Source: Inconstantimicrobium porci (GTDB taxonomy: Bacteria > Bacillota > Clostridia > Clostridiales > Clostridiaceae). Taken from it: a DNA stretch of 64,000 nt. Position numbers and translations under genes: made by a program. Location of the stretch: the NCBI RefSeq assembly GCF_009696465.1, contig NZ_VULX01000001.1:62001-126000 (forward strand), read 5' to 3'. Shown one piece after another: positions 47,691 through 56,680 of this stretch. Each line of letters starts with the position of its first letter. The stretch's first letter is position 1. The notes beneath the pieces are model-generated. The model was not told the DNA's origin, did not search any database, and saw nothing but the letters and a program-made list of their open reading frames with translations.

Positions 47691-48491
47691 TTGAGCAGAC
47701 ATAGTAGAAACCATAGTCATGGAAGCATGGGGAATTTTAATAATGTTGACTTTCAAAAAATGGCTTCAATGATGAATAATATGGGTAATATGCAGAATGG
47801 AACCCCACAAAATAGCGGTAATAATGATTATATGAATATAAATAACTTAGCATCAATGCTTGGACTTGGTGCACAGCCTAATACATCTTCTGGAATGAAT
47901 GAGATGGGAGGAAACCCATTAGCAGGAATGATGAATGCCATGGGTGGCGGACAAGGAGGAAACCCATTAGCAGGAATGATGAATGCTATGGGCGGACAAG
48001 GAGGAAATCCATTAGCAGGAATGATGAACGCTATGGGCGGACAAGGAGGAAATCCATTAGCAGGAATGATGAATGCCATGGGCGGAGCAGGAGGAAACCC
48101 CTTAGCTGGAATGATGGGTGGTCAAATGAATCCATTAATGGCTATGATGAGCATGTTTATGAAAGGTCCGCAGAGACAAACTATGCAACGACCATTTGGA
48201 AGAAATAATAGCACTAATAGTAATATGAACAACAATAGGACAAACATAAGAAATAATTCTGTTAATGTAAATAAAAATATAAATAAAGAAACTCCAATAA
48301 ATAATGATACTGTAAAAGAAACTGTAGAAGAATCAAGAGCAGAAGAACTGAAGAAAAAACCATTTGCTGAGGGGACCAATATTGAAATGCTAAAGTCTTT
48401 AAGAGATGTCGTTGATTCAAGTAAAGTGGAGTTTATAGATAAACTTATTAAAATGTATGAAGATGGAGAAATAAAAGATACAATAAATTAA
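47691..48491 (+). CDS. Met/Asn/Gly-rich tandem repeat protein
   Basis: 266 residues, TTG start after AGGGAGGAG. N-terminal His/Ser/Asn-rich stretch, then about five copies of GGNPLAGMMNAMGGQ (residues about 75-145), an Asn/Arg-rich linker, and a folded tail (EMLKSLRDVVDSSKVEFIDKLIKMYEDGEI). No Cys, in contrast to its neighbour. No signal peptide. The repeats suggest a structural or self-assembling protein. Unknown function, possibly in sporulation by analogy and position. Confidence 0.75.
   Translation: MSRHSRNHSHGSMGNFNNVDFQKMASMMNNMGNMQNGTPQNSGNNDYMNINNLASMLGLGAQPNTSSGMNEMGGNPLAGMMNAMGGGQGGNPLAGMMNAMGGQGGNPLAGMMNAMGGQGGNPLAGMMNAMGGAGGNPLAGMMGGQMNPLMAMMSMFMKGPQRQTMQRPFGRNNSTNSNMNNNRTNIRNNSVNVNKNINKETPINNDTVKETVEESRAEELKKKPFAEGTNIEMLKSLRDVVDSSKVEFIDKLIKMYEDGEIKDTIN
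47909..48110 (+). repeat. Coding tandem repeat, about 45-48 bases per unit
   Basis: About four and a half near-identical copies of a unit beginning GGAGGAAACCCATTAGCAGG. Few synonymous changes separate them, so copy number may vary between strains. Confidence 0.9.
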
Positions 48492-48602
48492 TTTTATTGT
48501 ATAAAAAAAAATAAAATGACAATAATATAAACGTAAAGGAGAGAAATCTCCTTTAGCTTACGAAGAGTAATCTTCAAAAAGCTAAAACCCCCCATCCCCC
48601 TT

Positions 48603-48636
48603 TTGGGGCCGCAAAAGCGGCCCTTTTTAATTTTAT
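48603..48636 (+). terminator. GC-rich terminator after the repeat protein
   Basis: GGGGCCGC pairs with GCGGCCCT around AAAA, followed by TTTTT. A C-run (CCCCCCATCCCCC) just before it is unusual in this AT-rich sequence. Confidence 0.85.
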
Positions 48637-48651
48637 TAAAAATCTAATTCC

Positions 48652-49590
48652 CTACTTTTCAATAGATATTGAATTAATTTTAAACATATCAGATAACTGC
48701 TTTACTGTAACTTTCATTTTTATTATTGATGAAGTCTGTTCTGCTGATTTTAACTTCTTTTCGAATCTTATATTCCATTGATATTCTGTAGGGTTTCCGT
48801 TTTTATCACATTTTGTGTCAAAGAAGAAACAGTCTCTAAATTGATAATCATAGGAATTTTTAGATAGCTTCCAAAGAAGCGACTTGCTGTAGTAATCAAC
48901 ATCGTCATTAAAGATGTCAGGACATTCTTCAAGTTCATATTGAAGTTGAATTACATCGATTAATTTTTGTATACAAGAATATCCCTGAATATCTGATTTA
49001 TCATATGATATATTCTTATAGCTGTCTTTAATGTACATATACTGCTGAATATTTTCTAGCGAACTATTTATGTTAAAAGAAAGCAACCTTGAAGTTTTAT
49101 TAGAGGTATGATCTAAAATTCCTATAGAATTATTTGTAGAAGAAAATATATCAATAAATTTATGGCCATTCCAGGTAAATATGTGCTGCATAGGGGTATT
49201 GTTTTCATATGACTGTATTATGATTTCAGGGATATTATTACGCGTAGTATCTATAAAAGTACAGTATATTTCGTTGTTACTTGTCCCTAAAGTATTTAAA
49301 GGTGTACTAGGAATAAGTTGATATTTTGTACTGTTTATATACGCTATAGCAGAATACTTGCCGTCATCGACTTCAATACTTAAGATATCTTTTCTTCCGT
49401 CACCGTTTAAATCAATTTTATAATCTGTATCCTTGCCACTTGAAATTGTTTCAATAGCTGCAGAATTATTCGTATCTAAGTTTCTGTTCGTATTATAATA
49501 TAAAGTCATAATAGGCAGGCAAATTACAATGCATAAAAATATAACTACTTGTATAATGAATTTGTTTAATTGTTTATCAGATACTCTCAT
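48652..49590 (-). CDS. Membrane-anchored protein with one VCBS/EF-hand-like motif
   Basis: 312 residues. TM anchor near 10-30 and an extracytoplasmic part. KIDLNGDGRKDILSI near residue 58 matches an FG-GAP/VCBS calcium-binding repeat. A second part with two Cys may form a disulfide (DCFFFDTKC). Cell-surface protein of unknown role; GGAGGATAT site. Confidence 0.7.
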   Translation of the reverse strand: MRVSDKQLNKFIIQVVIFLCIVICLPIMTLYYNTNRNLDTNNSAAIETISSGKDTDYKIDLNGDGRKDILSIEVDDGKYSAIAYINSTKYQLIPSTPLNTLGTSNNEIYCTFIDTTRNNIPEIIIQSYENNTPMQHIFTWNGHKFIDIFSSTNNSIGILDHTSNKTSRLLSFNINSSLENIQQYMYIKDSYKNISYDKSDIQGYSCIQKLIDVIQLQYELEECPDIFNDDVDYYSKSLLWKLSKNSYDYQFRDCFFFDTKCDKNGNPTEYQWNIRFEKKLKSAEQTSSIIKMKVTVKQLSDMFKINSISIEK

Positions 49591-49675
49591 TTATATCCTC
49601 CGCAAATTTACTTTATATATTTATATGATTTTTTATAGAAAATAATTATGCTTAAAAATAAAAATAAGCAAAAAA

Positions 49676-49709
49676 ACAGATTAGTATATTACTAATCTGT
49701 TTTTTTTTT
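49676..49709. terminator. Terminator overlapping the end of perR
   Basis: AACAGATTAGTATATTACTAATCTGTT, with T-runs on both strands. On the minus strand its 5' stem contains the last codons and the stop of perR. Confidence 0.88.
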
Positions 49710-50114
49710 CTGACAATTGCTACATACACCAAAAAAGTATACCTGATCAGAAAGTATTGTATAGTCGCTGTGCTTTTCTGCATCTATTACAAGAGTGGAA
49801 TAGTCAAGGCCCATTATATCATCCACTCTTCCACAGTTAATACATTTTACATGTGGATGTGATGATGTGTTTGCATCATATCTGAAATTATTCTCACCTA
49901 GATTTAACTCCTGAATCAATCCTACTTCAGTAAGAGTCTTAAGAGCTTTGTATAAAGTTGCAAGACTCATTGTAGGATAATCTTCGTGAAGTGCTGTATA
50001 TATTGTTTCTGCTGAAGGATGTTCTGTAGTACCTTTTAAGTATTTGTATACAGCTATTCTTTGAGGAGTTAACTTTAGGTTGTGTTCTTTGAAAACCAAT
50101 GTTAAATTGTCCAT
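49692..50114 (-). CDS. perR: Fur-family repressor of PerR type
   Basis: Metal-dependent repressor, probably of peroxide stress genes. 140 residues. N-terminal winged helix (KLTPQRIAVYKYL, SLATLYKALKTL), regulatory-site ligands equivalent to PerR His37 (HPSAE), Asp85, His91 and His93 (YDANTSSHPHVKC) and Asp104, and structural zinc pairs CINC and CSNC. The Asp rather than Glu at the third position favours PerR over Fur. Confidence 0.9.
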   Translation of the reverse strand: MDNLTLVFKEHNLKLTPQRIAVYKYLKGTTEHPSAETIYTALHEDYPTMSLATLYKALKTLTEVGLIQELNLGENNFRYDANTSSHPHVKCINCGRVDDIMGLDYSTLVIDAEKHSDYTILSDQVYFFGVCSNCQKKKTD

Positions 50115-50126
50115 AAATAACCATCC

Positions 50127-50143
50127 TATAATATTTTGTTATA
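50127..50143. promoter_or_regulatory. Possible Per-box upstream of perR
   Basis: TATAATATTTTGTTATA resembles the Per-box consensus of TTATAAT and ATTATAA half-sites with a short spacer, and lies just before the perR start, which would fit autoregulation. Confidence 0.4.
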
Positions 50144-50209
50144 TTTGATTTCAATAATACATTTAAAATTATATTCTAAACAATATCATTTGTCAACTAA
50201 TAGCAATTA

Positions 50210-50716
50210 TTACTTGTTTTTTGTGAATATGTTGAATTTATTTAGGAAGTAGCTGATAAATCCTGTAAGAATAAAATCATATAATCCGAATCCTATTTCA
50301 GCTCCTGCTAATAATATATAAATAGGCAGTTTTGAATTTGTAAGACCCATAAACAATGTAGAATATATAAAGTAACATATTCCAAGAGATATATTAAAAA
50401 ATGTGAATTTTATGATAAATTCTATAACATTGTTGTTAATCTTTTCAGCAAAATATTTAACAATCCCATATATACCGAATAGGAAAATGTACACAATGCA
50501 GATAACCTTGTTTGGTATAATTAGTGATAAAAGTGATGTGGCTGAATATACAAGAATAGCTGTTTTTAAATTACAAGTTAATAAAGTTATTGGTATTATT
50601 ACTGATGACAATATTAAAAATGCCAACTTGTTAGTTGGCATAAAGGAGGAAAGATATAAGAAGATAAAACCAGCGGCAGTAAATAATCCTCCTTTAGCTA
50701 TGTTTTTAGAGTTCAT
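50210..50716 (-). CDS. Integral membrane protein of unknown function
   Basis: 168 residues, about six TM helices, with charged tails. The pattern resembles small S-component-like or biosynthetic membrane proteins, but no motif is diagnostic. The final helix region (AGAEIGFGLYDFILTGFIS) looks conserved. GGAGGTACAAG site; 25 bases after the DnaJ-domain gene, so likely the third gene of that operon. Confidence 0.7.
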   Translation of the reverse strand: MNSKNIAKGGLFTAAGFIFLYLSSFMPTNKLAFLILSSVIIPITLLTCNLKTAILVYSATSLLSLIIPNKVICIVYIFLFGIYGIVKYFAEKINNNVIEFIIKFTFFNISLGICYFIYSTLFMGLTNSKLPIYILLAGAEIGFGLYDFILTGFISYFLNKFNIFTKNK

Positions 50717-50741
50717 TTTACTTGTACCTCCATATCATTAA

Positions 50742-51338
50742 TTAACAGCAGGGGATTAAATCTCCGCCAAAGCATTCACAGATTGAGTCTAGACACCAAA
50801 GGTTCAAGCATAAATTACAGAAGTCATCTGAATTATTGTTTTGTCTGTATTGTCTTTCATATGAATTATTTCTTCCGCGTATAGAATTTAAAGTCTGACG
50901 ATATTCAAAGTTATTAGGATCTAATGAACATGCAGTACTGATATAATTAACAGCGCTGTCATACCAGCCCTTCTGGAATAATACTAATCCATAAAGGTAG
51001 TTCCATTCTGCATCTCTTGTTTGTATCTGAGTTAATTTAGCTTCTGCTTCAGAAATTCTTCGCTGATTTATAAGTACTCTTATTTGTCTGTAATCATATG
51101 CGCTGTTTGAGTAGTTATTCTGCTGGCTACTATAAGTGTTGTTTGAACCTTGAGGATTCTTCATAAGCGAATCATAAGCTTCATTTATTTCTCTCATTTT
51201 TTCTTCAGCCAATTCTTTAAGTGGGTTTGTACCATATTGGTCTGGATGATATTTTTTTGCTAGTTCTCTATATGCTTTTTTTATTTCGGCTTCAGAGGCG
51301 TTTTCATTGACACCTAATACTTCATATGGGTTTCTCAT
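50742..51338 (-). CDS. DnaJ-domain protein with Cys-rich tail
   Basis: 198 residues from ATG 51338. J-domain about 2-65 with the HPD motif (KKYHPDQ) that stimulates DnaK ATPase. A central helical TPR-like part ([39 protein letters not shown]) and a C-terminal [23 protein letters not shown] with seven Cys replace the usual G/F and zinc-finger parts. A co-chaperone for a special client is likely. One base separates it from the preceding gene. Confidence 0.88.
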   Translation of the reverse strand: MRNPYEVLGVNENASEAEIKKAYRELAKKYHPDQYGTNPLKELAEEKMREINEAYDSLMKNPQGSNNTYSSQQNNYSNSAYDYRQIRVLINQRRISEAEAKLTQIQTRDAEWNYLYGLVLFQKGWYDSAVNYISTACSLDPNNFEYRQTLNSIRGRNNSYERQYRQNNNSDDFCNLCLNLWCLDSICECFGGDLIPCC

Positions 51339-51339
51339 A

Positions 51340-52248
51340 TTATAACACTCCTTCATGTTGTTTTATGTTATTATCTGGATCGTACTTTGAAAGAATCTTT
51401 AAGTTTTTATCCATTATTCCATAAAACAATATATTGTTTATTATTTCTATATCTTTAACAAAATTGATTTTCTTTATTATATCACAGCATTGAGATGCAC
51501 ATGAGAGCAGAATAAATTTAATTCTTTCTTTTTCTTTATAAAAGAATACTTCAAAAGAATCTCTGTCTTTGTTCATGGAGCTGTTTAAAGCATTGTACTT
51601 ATCCTTTTTCATGTCATCTTTTAAATCGTCCAGTGCGTCTATTATATAAATCCACTTTCCTAAATTATATCCGAGTGCATACAGGTCTTCTCTAAGATCC
51701 ATGCTGTCGTTAAATAATTTATATGGGTAGTTCTTAAATAAAAAACCTGTAAGTGATGCAAATGGATGGGCGATTTCATCAATACATTTATCAGTAGATG
51801 ATTCAAGTATGCTTAAATTGTTAAGTTCTTCTTTAATTTTATCATTAATATAAGGATAATCTTTGACAAATTTATTTTTTGATTTTTTTAAAATTATACT
51901 AATTATTTTTGCTTTAATACTCTTATCGTCATAAACATCATCAAGCATTTTATAATAAAATAAGCTTACATTTAAGAATGAAGCATAGTTTAGTGCTTTT
52001 ACATTTACAGCTTTAATTTTCTTCTTTGTTGGATGAAGAGCACATTTGAATGGTTCATATATAGTCTTATCAGAACTTAGTGCATCAAATAGCACTGCAA
52101 TAAATGTCATATCATAATTTAATGACATTCGTGGTAAATCTCCGAAATTAGATTTTATTTCATGACACAGACCGCAGTAATATGCTTTGAATTTTTCATA
52201 ATCTTTAATCTTTAATTCCATTTTAAATGGAGTTACATAGCCAAACAA
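51340..52248 (-). CDS. DUF5685 family protein
   Basis: 302 residues. N-terminal [32 protein letters not shown], with a conserved CGLC, and helical body with [15 protein letters not shown] characterise the family. An all-helical, possibly terpenoid-synthase-like fold has been suggested for similar proteins, but I see no evidence beyond acidic helices. First gene of a three-gene operon with the DnaJ-domain and membrane proteins; function unknown. Confidence 0.8.
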   Translation of the reverse strand: MFGYVTPFKMELKIKDYEKFKAYYCGLCHEIKSNFGDLPRMSLNYDMTFIAVLFDALSSDKTIYEPFKCALHPTKKKIKAVNVKALNYASFLNVSLFYYKMLDDVYDDKSIKAKIISIILKKSKNKFVKDYPYINDKIKEELNNLSILESSTDKCIDEIAHPFASLTGFLFKNYPYKLFNDSMDLREDLYALGYNLGKWIYIIDALDDLKDDMKKDKYNALNSSMNKDRDSFEVFFYKEKERIKFILLSCASQCCDIIKKINFVKDIEIINNILFYGIMDKNLKILSKYDPDNNIKQHEGVL

Positions 52249-52489
52249 TTAATCAGCTCCTCATATTAAATAAATATATCTAATTATATCAAAAAAAGAC
52301 TGATAATAAAATAGCATGACTGTGTAAAATTATGGCGTAAAATATGATTTTTTTCTTAATTTACTTTTAGAAAATTAATATAAACTTAATAATATTACAT
52401 GAAATATAAATCTAACAAAGCTTTCTTTACTTAATCTAATGGAAGTGATAAACTAAAAATATAATATTTTGCTTGAGGAGGAAGTTGGT

Positions 52490-52828
52490 ATGGCTAAATA
52501 TAAAGTTGGTGACGAATTAATAATAGTAAATGACCCTACTAAGGAAGCTCAAAAACTTAAGGATTTAAGTACACTTACTGTAGATGGTGATTATGCACAG
52601 TTCTGCTGGGGTTTAAAAATAGTTGATGTAGAATATGATAAACCTAATGTTACATTAACATATAAAAGTGTTGATGGAACAATAAATAAGGTATTTGCTG
52701 TATGTAATGATATAGAAAATTTTGATCAGCAGATGGTATTAGAAAAGGCTCTTCTTAAGGCTTTTCAAAATGAAATAATAAATGTTTCAGTAATAAAAAA
52801 TACATTAAATAAAAATAAGAATAAATAA
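52490..52828 (+). CDS. Hypothetical protein
   Basis: 112 residues, GAGGAGGAAG before ATG 52490. YKVGDELIIVNDPTKEAQKL suggests a small beta-barrel start (KOW/SH3-like), then strands and a C-terminal helix. No family recognised. Followed by a long-loop hairpin. Confidence 0.65.
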   Translation: MAKYKVGDELIIVNDPTKEAQKLKDLSTLTVDGDYAQFCWGLKIVDVEYDKPNVTLTYKSVDGTINKVFAVCNDIENFDQQMVLEKALLKAFQNEIINVSVIKNTLNKNKNK

Positions 52829-52843
52829 TATAAATAAGTTTAG

Positions 52844-52899
52844 AAAATAAATTCATGAGAACGGTTTTTATTTTACACTTGTTTTTATGAATTTATTTT
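52844..52899 (+). terminator. Long-loop hairpin after the 112-residue gene
   Basis: AAAATAAATTCAT pairs with ATGAATTTATTTT across about 30 bases, with weak T-tail. Moderate terminator candidate. Confidence 0.5.
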
Positions 52900-52922
52900 A
52901 TGTTTAGAGATAAGGTGGATTC

Positions 52923-54143
52923 ATGGATATTTTTATAGGAAGGCAGCCTATCTTTGATAGGAATTTAAAAGTTGTAGGGTATGAACTACTATATAGAAAT
53001 GGTAATGTAAGTAGCTATAACTGTGATGATGGTGATAGAGCAACCGAAAATTTATTATATAACGTTTCTTCTATGGGTCTCAGATTATTATGCTGTAATA
53101 AAAGTGCATTTATAAACTTTACTCAGAAGACACTTGTTAACAAACTTCCTAGGTTACTTGACAAAGATTATCTCATTGTAGAGATACTAGAAGATGTGGA
53201 TTTGAATGAATCTGTAATAGAAAGCTGTAAAATGATGCGTAAAGAAGGTTATAGATTTGCAGTTGATGATTATGTCTATGAAAGGGATATTATGCCTATA
53301 ATAGATTATATAGATATAATCAAAGTTGATTTTCTGCAGAATGACTATTTGAATAGAAAACGTATTATTGATAAGTATAAAAAGAAACATAAAAAAATAC
53401 TTGCGGAAAAGATTGAAACAAGAGACGATCTAAAACAAGCACTTGAACTAGGATATGATTATTTTCAGGGATACTTTTTCTGTAGGCCTGATACATTAAA
53501 GGGTCATGATGTATATTTAAATGAGGTTAAAATAATAGAATTATTTAGCGAACTTTATAAGGAAGAAGTCAATTTTGACAGAATAGAAAAATTAATAAGA
53601 TATGATGCTGGTATGGTTTATAAATTATTAAAATATGTTAATTCATCATATTTTGGGTTTGCGCAGGAAATTTCTTCGGTAAGACAGGCTATATCACTGC
53701 TTGGTAAAGAAGAAATGAAAAAGTGGGTAACATTTGTTGGACTTGGTGGTGATGGAAAGGGCTCTGAAGATGATGAAAGAGCTAAACTTGGTATGATACG
53801 TGGAAAGTTCTGTGAAAATTTATGTGCATCTATTGAACCGTCGCAGATGGAATCGGCATTTCTTGTTGGGATATTCTCAACTATTGATGTACTTTTAGGT
53901 GTAGAGATGAAGGATGTAATTCATGATTTACCACTTGAAAAAGATATTAAAGAAGCACTCTTGGGAACGAACAATTTCCTTGGAACAATTCTTAATGTTG
54001 TTTTGCAGTATGAAAAAATGCAGGATTATACATCAGAGTACAACAAGCTTATTACATATAACAGCAGTATAACAGAGAAAACTGAGGAGGATATTGCTGA
54101 GATGTTTTTAAAAAGTTTACAATGGACACAAAACATATTTTAA
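52923..54143 (+). CDS. EAL-like and HDOD domain protein (YuxH type)
   Basis: 406 residues. N-terminal EAL-fold domain (about 1-200) in which the signature EAL is ELL (GYELLYRN), with AVDDYV, IKVDF and GYDYFQGYFF retained; several metal ligands differ, so phosphodiesterase activity is doubtful. C-terminal HDOD domain (about 205-390: IEKLIRYDAGMVYKLLKYVNSSYFG, SVRQAISLLG). Such proteins act in signalling, with or without cyclic di-GMP binding. The start lacks a strong ribosome site. Confidence 0.9.
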   Translation: MDIFIGRQPIFDRNLKVVGYELLYRNGNVSSYNCDDGDRATENLLYNVSSMGLRLLCCNKSAFINFTQKTLVNKLPRLLDKDYLIVEILEDVDLNESVIESCKMMRKEGYRFAVDDYVYERDIMPIIDYIDIIKVDFLQNDYLNRKRIIDKYKKKHKKILAEKIETRDDLKQALELGYDYFQGYFFCRPDTLKGHDVYLNEVKIIELFSELYKEEVNFDRIEKLIRYDAGMVYKLLKYVNSSYFGFAQEISSVRQAISLLGKEEMKKWVTFVGLGGDGKGSEDDERAKLGMIRGKFCENLCASIEPSQMESAFLVGIFSTIDVLLGVEMKDVIHDLPLEKDIKEALLGTNNFLGTILNVVLQYEKMQDYTSEYNKLITYNSSITEKTEEDIAEMFLKSLQWTQNIF

Positions 54144-54214
54144 AAAAAATGTTGTATTATATGGTAATATATAGTATAATTGGTGGAAATAAAACGTGGT
54201 TGAGGGTGATAGCT

Positions 54215-54379
54215 ATGAGTAATTGTCCATTTTGGTCAAATGATTCACACGCATTCAAATGTAATAGTGAATGTCCGTTTTCTGAGTCTTATGATAAGGA
54301 TGAAAATGAATGTCCATTTAAGTCATTATATAAAGATGAAAGTTATGGGGGAGAAGTTCAATACACTTCGAATAGGTAA
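54215..54379 (+). CDS. Small Cys-rich protein with repeated ECPF
   Basis: 54 residues from ATG 54215 with GAGGGTG upstream: three CPF motifs (NCPFW, ECPFSES, ECPFKS) in 40 residues and one further Cys, then an acidic tail. Likely metal-binding. Longer in-frame starts upstream have no ribosome site and would overlap the HDOD gene. Own terminator follows. Function unknown. Confidence 0.7.
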   Translation: MSNCPFWSNDSHAFKCNSECPFSESYDKDENECPFKSLYKDESYGGEVQYTSNR

Positions 54380-54391
54380 TTCCATGTATAT

Positions 54392-54424
54392 AAAAGGTTA
54401 TTGAAGAGATTCAATAACCTTTTA
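54392..54424 (+). terminator. Terminator of the small Cys-rich gene
   Basis: Perfect AAAAGGTTATTGA / TCAATAACCTTTT around AGAGAT. Confidence 0.88.
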
Positions 54425-54537
54425 TATTGTTCAGATATAAATTTGAGTTATATAAAAGTATATTATTTTGTCAATAATGTATGTATACTATCTTTATAAA
54501 AGCATAAACAACATACTTAAGCAAGGAGGATTAATTA

Positions 54538-56532
54538 TTGAAGTTAGACAGGTATCAGGAGCATGCAGTAAAATCAGATGAAAAAAACATGGTTATCATT
54601 GCACCTCCAGGCAGTGGGAAGACAACTGTTATTTTAAACAGGATAAAATTTCTTATAGAAGAAAAGAGAATTAATCCTAATAATATAATAACAATTACTT
54701 TTACAAAAGCGGCAGCAGTTAATATGAAGGAAAGGTATATTGCTGAAAATGGAAATGGAAAGGTACCTTTCTTTGGGACTTTTCATGGGCTGTTTTATAA
54801 GCTTTTGGGAAGGCATAATAAGAATATAAAACTTATTGATCCTGGTGAAGGCTACAGAGTGGTTGAACGGGTATTAAGCAAGACTTTAGCAGAAATATCA
54901 GAAGAGAAGGTAAAGGAAGTTCTTAATAATATTTCAAATTATAAATGTTCTCATGGTTCAGGAGGAGGTTTTAAGTCATCAATAGACGAGAATTTGTTTA
55001 TGCAGTGTTATAATGCTTATGAAGAAAATAAGAACGAAAAAGGTATGATAGATTTTGACGATCTTCAGCTTGAATTCAGAAAATTGCTATATGAGGATGA
55101 AAATATAAGGCGTGGTTATCAGAGACTGTTTAAGCATATCCTTGTTGATGAGTTTCAAGACTGCGATGCAATTCAAATTGAAATCCTGCAGCTTCTAAAT
55201 AAGAATAATTATATTTTTGCTGTTGGCGATGAAGATCAGTGTATTTATTCTTTCAGAGGTTCACAGCCGGAATGTATGCTACAGTTTGATAAGTATTTTA
55301 GCGATGGCGAAAAAAAATATCTTTCATATAACTATAGAAGTACTGAAAATATAGTTGAGTATTCAAAAAGAATAATTGCTAAAAATAAAATGAGAAATAA
55401 TAAAAAGTTTGAAGCATTCAGGCATGATAAAGGTGAACTCTTCTACAACATACCATTCAATGAAGAACAGCAGTGCTCTGATATAATATCTAAAATAAAG
55501 AAATATGTTTCATTAGGCGACAAGCTCTCAGATAATGTTGTTATTTACAGGACAAATGTGGAGAGCAGGAGTCTTATCGATGGATTTATTAAAGAAAATA
55601 TATTTTTTTCTTTCTTAGATAAGGATTATAATTTTTTTGATCATTTCGTATGTCAGGATATTCTATCGTATTTAAAACTGTCTGTTGATCCATATGATAT
55701 TGATGCATTTATAAGAATTATAAACAAGCCGTTTAGATATATAAGCAAGACTGCTTTAGAAGAGGTTAGGAGATCAGCTGGTAGAGGAAACAATTTTGAT
55801 ATTCTTAAGGATATAGATTACATAAAGCCATTTCAGAAGAAAAAGATTGATGACCTCAAAATCGATATTTCAGGACTTAACAGGATGTCACTAAAAACGG
55901 CTATTGATTTTGTACTTAGTACATTGGGTTACAACGACTATCTTGTTGAATATGCTATGAAGTATAAACTAAATATTGATGAAATTTTTAATATTGTAGA
56001 CGAGTTTAAGAGCGCAGCAGAAGGCTATAACTCAATTAATATGCTTTTAGCACATGTAGAAGAGACAAATCAGCGTCTTGAGGATATAAAAAAGGATAAG
56101 ACTCGTGACAGTGTGCTATTTAGCACAATTCATGGAGTTAAAGGAAGAGAATTCAAGAATGTATTTATCATTGATGTTGCTGAAGATTTTATCCCCTATA
56201 GAACTAATGATAATATAGAAGAAGAAAGAAGATTATTTTATGTAGGCGTTACTAGAGCTATAAATAATTTATATATCTATTCTCCAAAGATGATAAATGG
56301 CAAGTTTAGAAATTCAAGTGTATTTGTAACAGAAGTCAATGCTGATGATTTTAACATAAAGTCAGAGGATAGATATAAAGGTGGAGACAAAGTTACACAC
56401 AAATCATTTGGAGAGGGAACTGTTATAAGTATAGAAGGAGAGAACATCTCTATATTGTTTAATGACAAAATTAAAAGAACATTTAACATAAATGTTCTTG
56501 AAAGAAATAATCTTATAGAAAAGAGATTTTAA
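54538..56532 (+). CDS. UvrD/PcrA-family DNA helicase
   Basis: Superfamily I 3'-5' helicase for DNA repair or replication. 664 residues, TTG start with AAGGAGG. Motifs: Ia/Walker A PPGSGKTT, II LVDEFQDCD, III GDEDQCIYSFRGS, IV NYRST, V TIHGVKGREFKNVFI, VI EERRLFYVGVTRA. A C-terminal Tudor-like domain (HKSFGEGTVISIEGENISILF) as in PcrA is present. Shorter than PcrA, so a paralogue is possible. Its last codons lie in a dispersed repeat (see 56521). Confidence 0.93.
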   Translation: MKLDRYQEHAVKSDEKNMVIIAPPGSGKTTVILNRIKFLIEEKRINPNNIITITFTKAAAVNMKERYIAENGNGKVPFFGTFHGLFYKLLGRHNKNIKLIDPGEGYRVVERVLSKTLAEISEEKVKEVLNNISNYKCSHGSGGGFKSSIDENLFMQCYNAYEENKNEKGMIDFDDLQLEFRKLLYEDENIRRGYQRLFKHILVDEFQDCDAIQIEILQLLNKNNYIFAVGDEDQCIYSFRGSQPECMLQFDKYFSDGEKKYLSYNYRSTENIVEYSKRIIAKNKMRNNKKFEAFRHDKGELFYNIPFNEEQQCSDIISKIKKYVSLGDKLSDNVVIYRTNVESRSLIDGFIKENIFFSFLDKDYNFFDHFVCQDILSYLKLSVDPYDIDAFIRIINKPFRYISKTALEEVRRSAGRGNNFDILKDIDYIKPFQKKKIDDLKIDISGLNRMSLKTAIDFVLSTLGYNDYLVEYAMKYKLNIDEIFNIVDEFKSAAEGYNSINMLLAHVEETNQRLEDIKKDKTRDSVLFSTIHGVKGREFKNVFIIDVAEDFIPYRTNDNIEEERRLFYVGVTRAINNLYIYSPKMINGKFRNSSVFVTEVNADDFNIKSEDRYKGGDKVTHKSFGEGTVISIEGENISILFNDKIKRTFNINVLERNNLIEKRF

Positions 56533-56578
56533 GAAGAATTTGTCCTCTTATTTGAAAACTCCCGCAGGGGAGTTTTTT
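56521..56578. repeat. Modular palindromic repeat, partial copy G
   Basis: About 55 bases nearly identical to 32543-32597 (AAGAGATTTTAAG-GAATTTGTCCTC..., GAAACTCCC-GGGGAGTTT). It begins inside the helicase gene: AAG AGA TTT TAA are the last codons and stop. Its AAACTCC/GGAGTTT hairpin and T-run also act as a terminator (56555-56578). Confidence 0.85.
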
Positions 56579-56680
56579 ACGTTTCTTTGAACTATTAGTT
56601 CTGCTCTCATAATTATTATTTTAATCAATTAATATATTTATGTAATAAGAATAGGCTAAGATTAAAGAATGTTTCTCTTA

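Noticed and set aside
47828-48079. Minus-strand repeat frame opposite the Met/Gly repeat protein
   Set aside because: Repeats are a by-product of the coding repeats; no ribosome site.
47909-48110. CRISPR array
   Set aside because: Repeats are contiguous, without spacers, and in frame in a coding sequence; no cas genes in the window.
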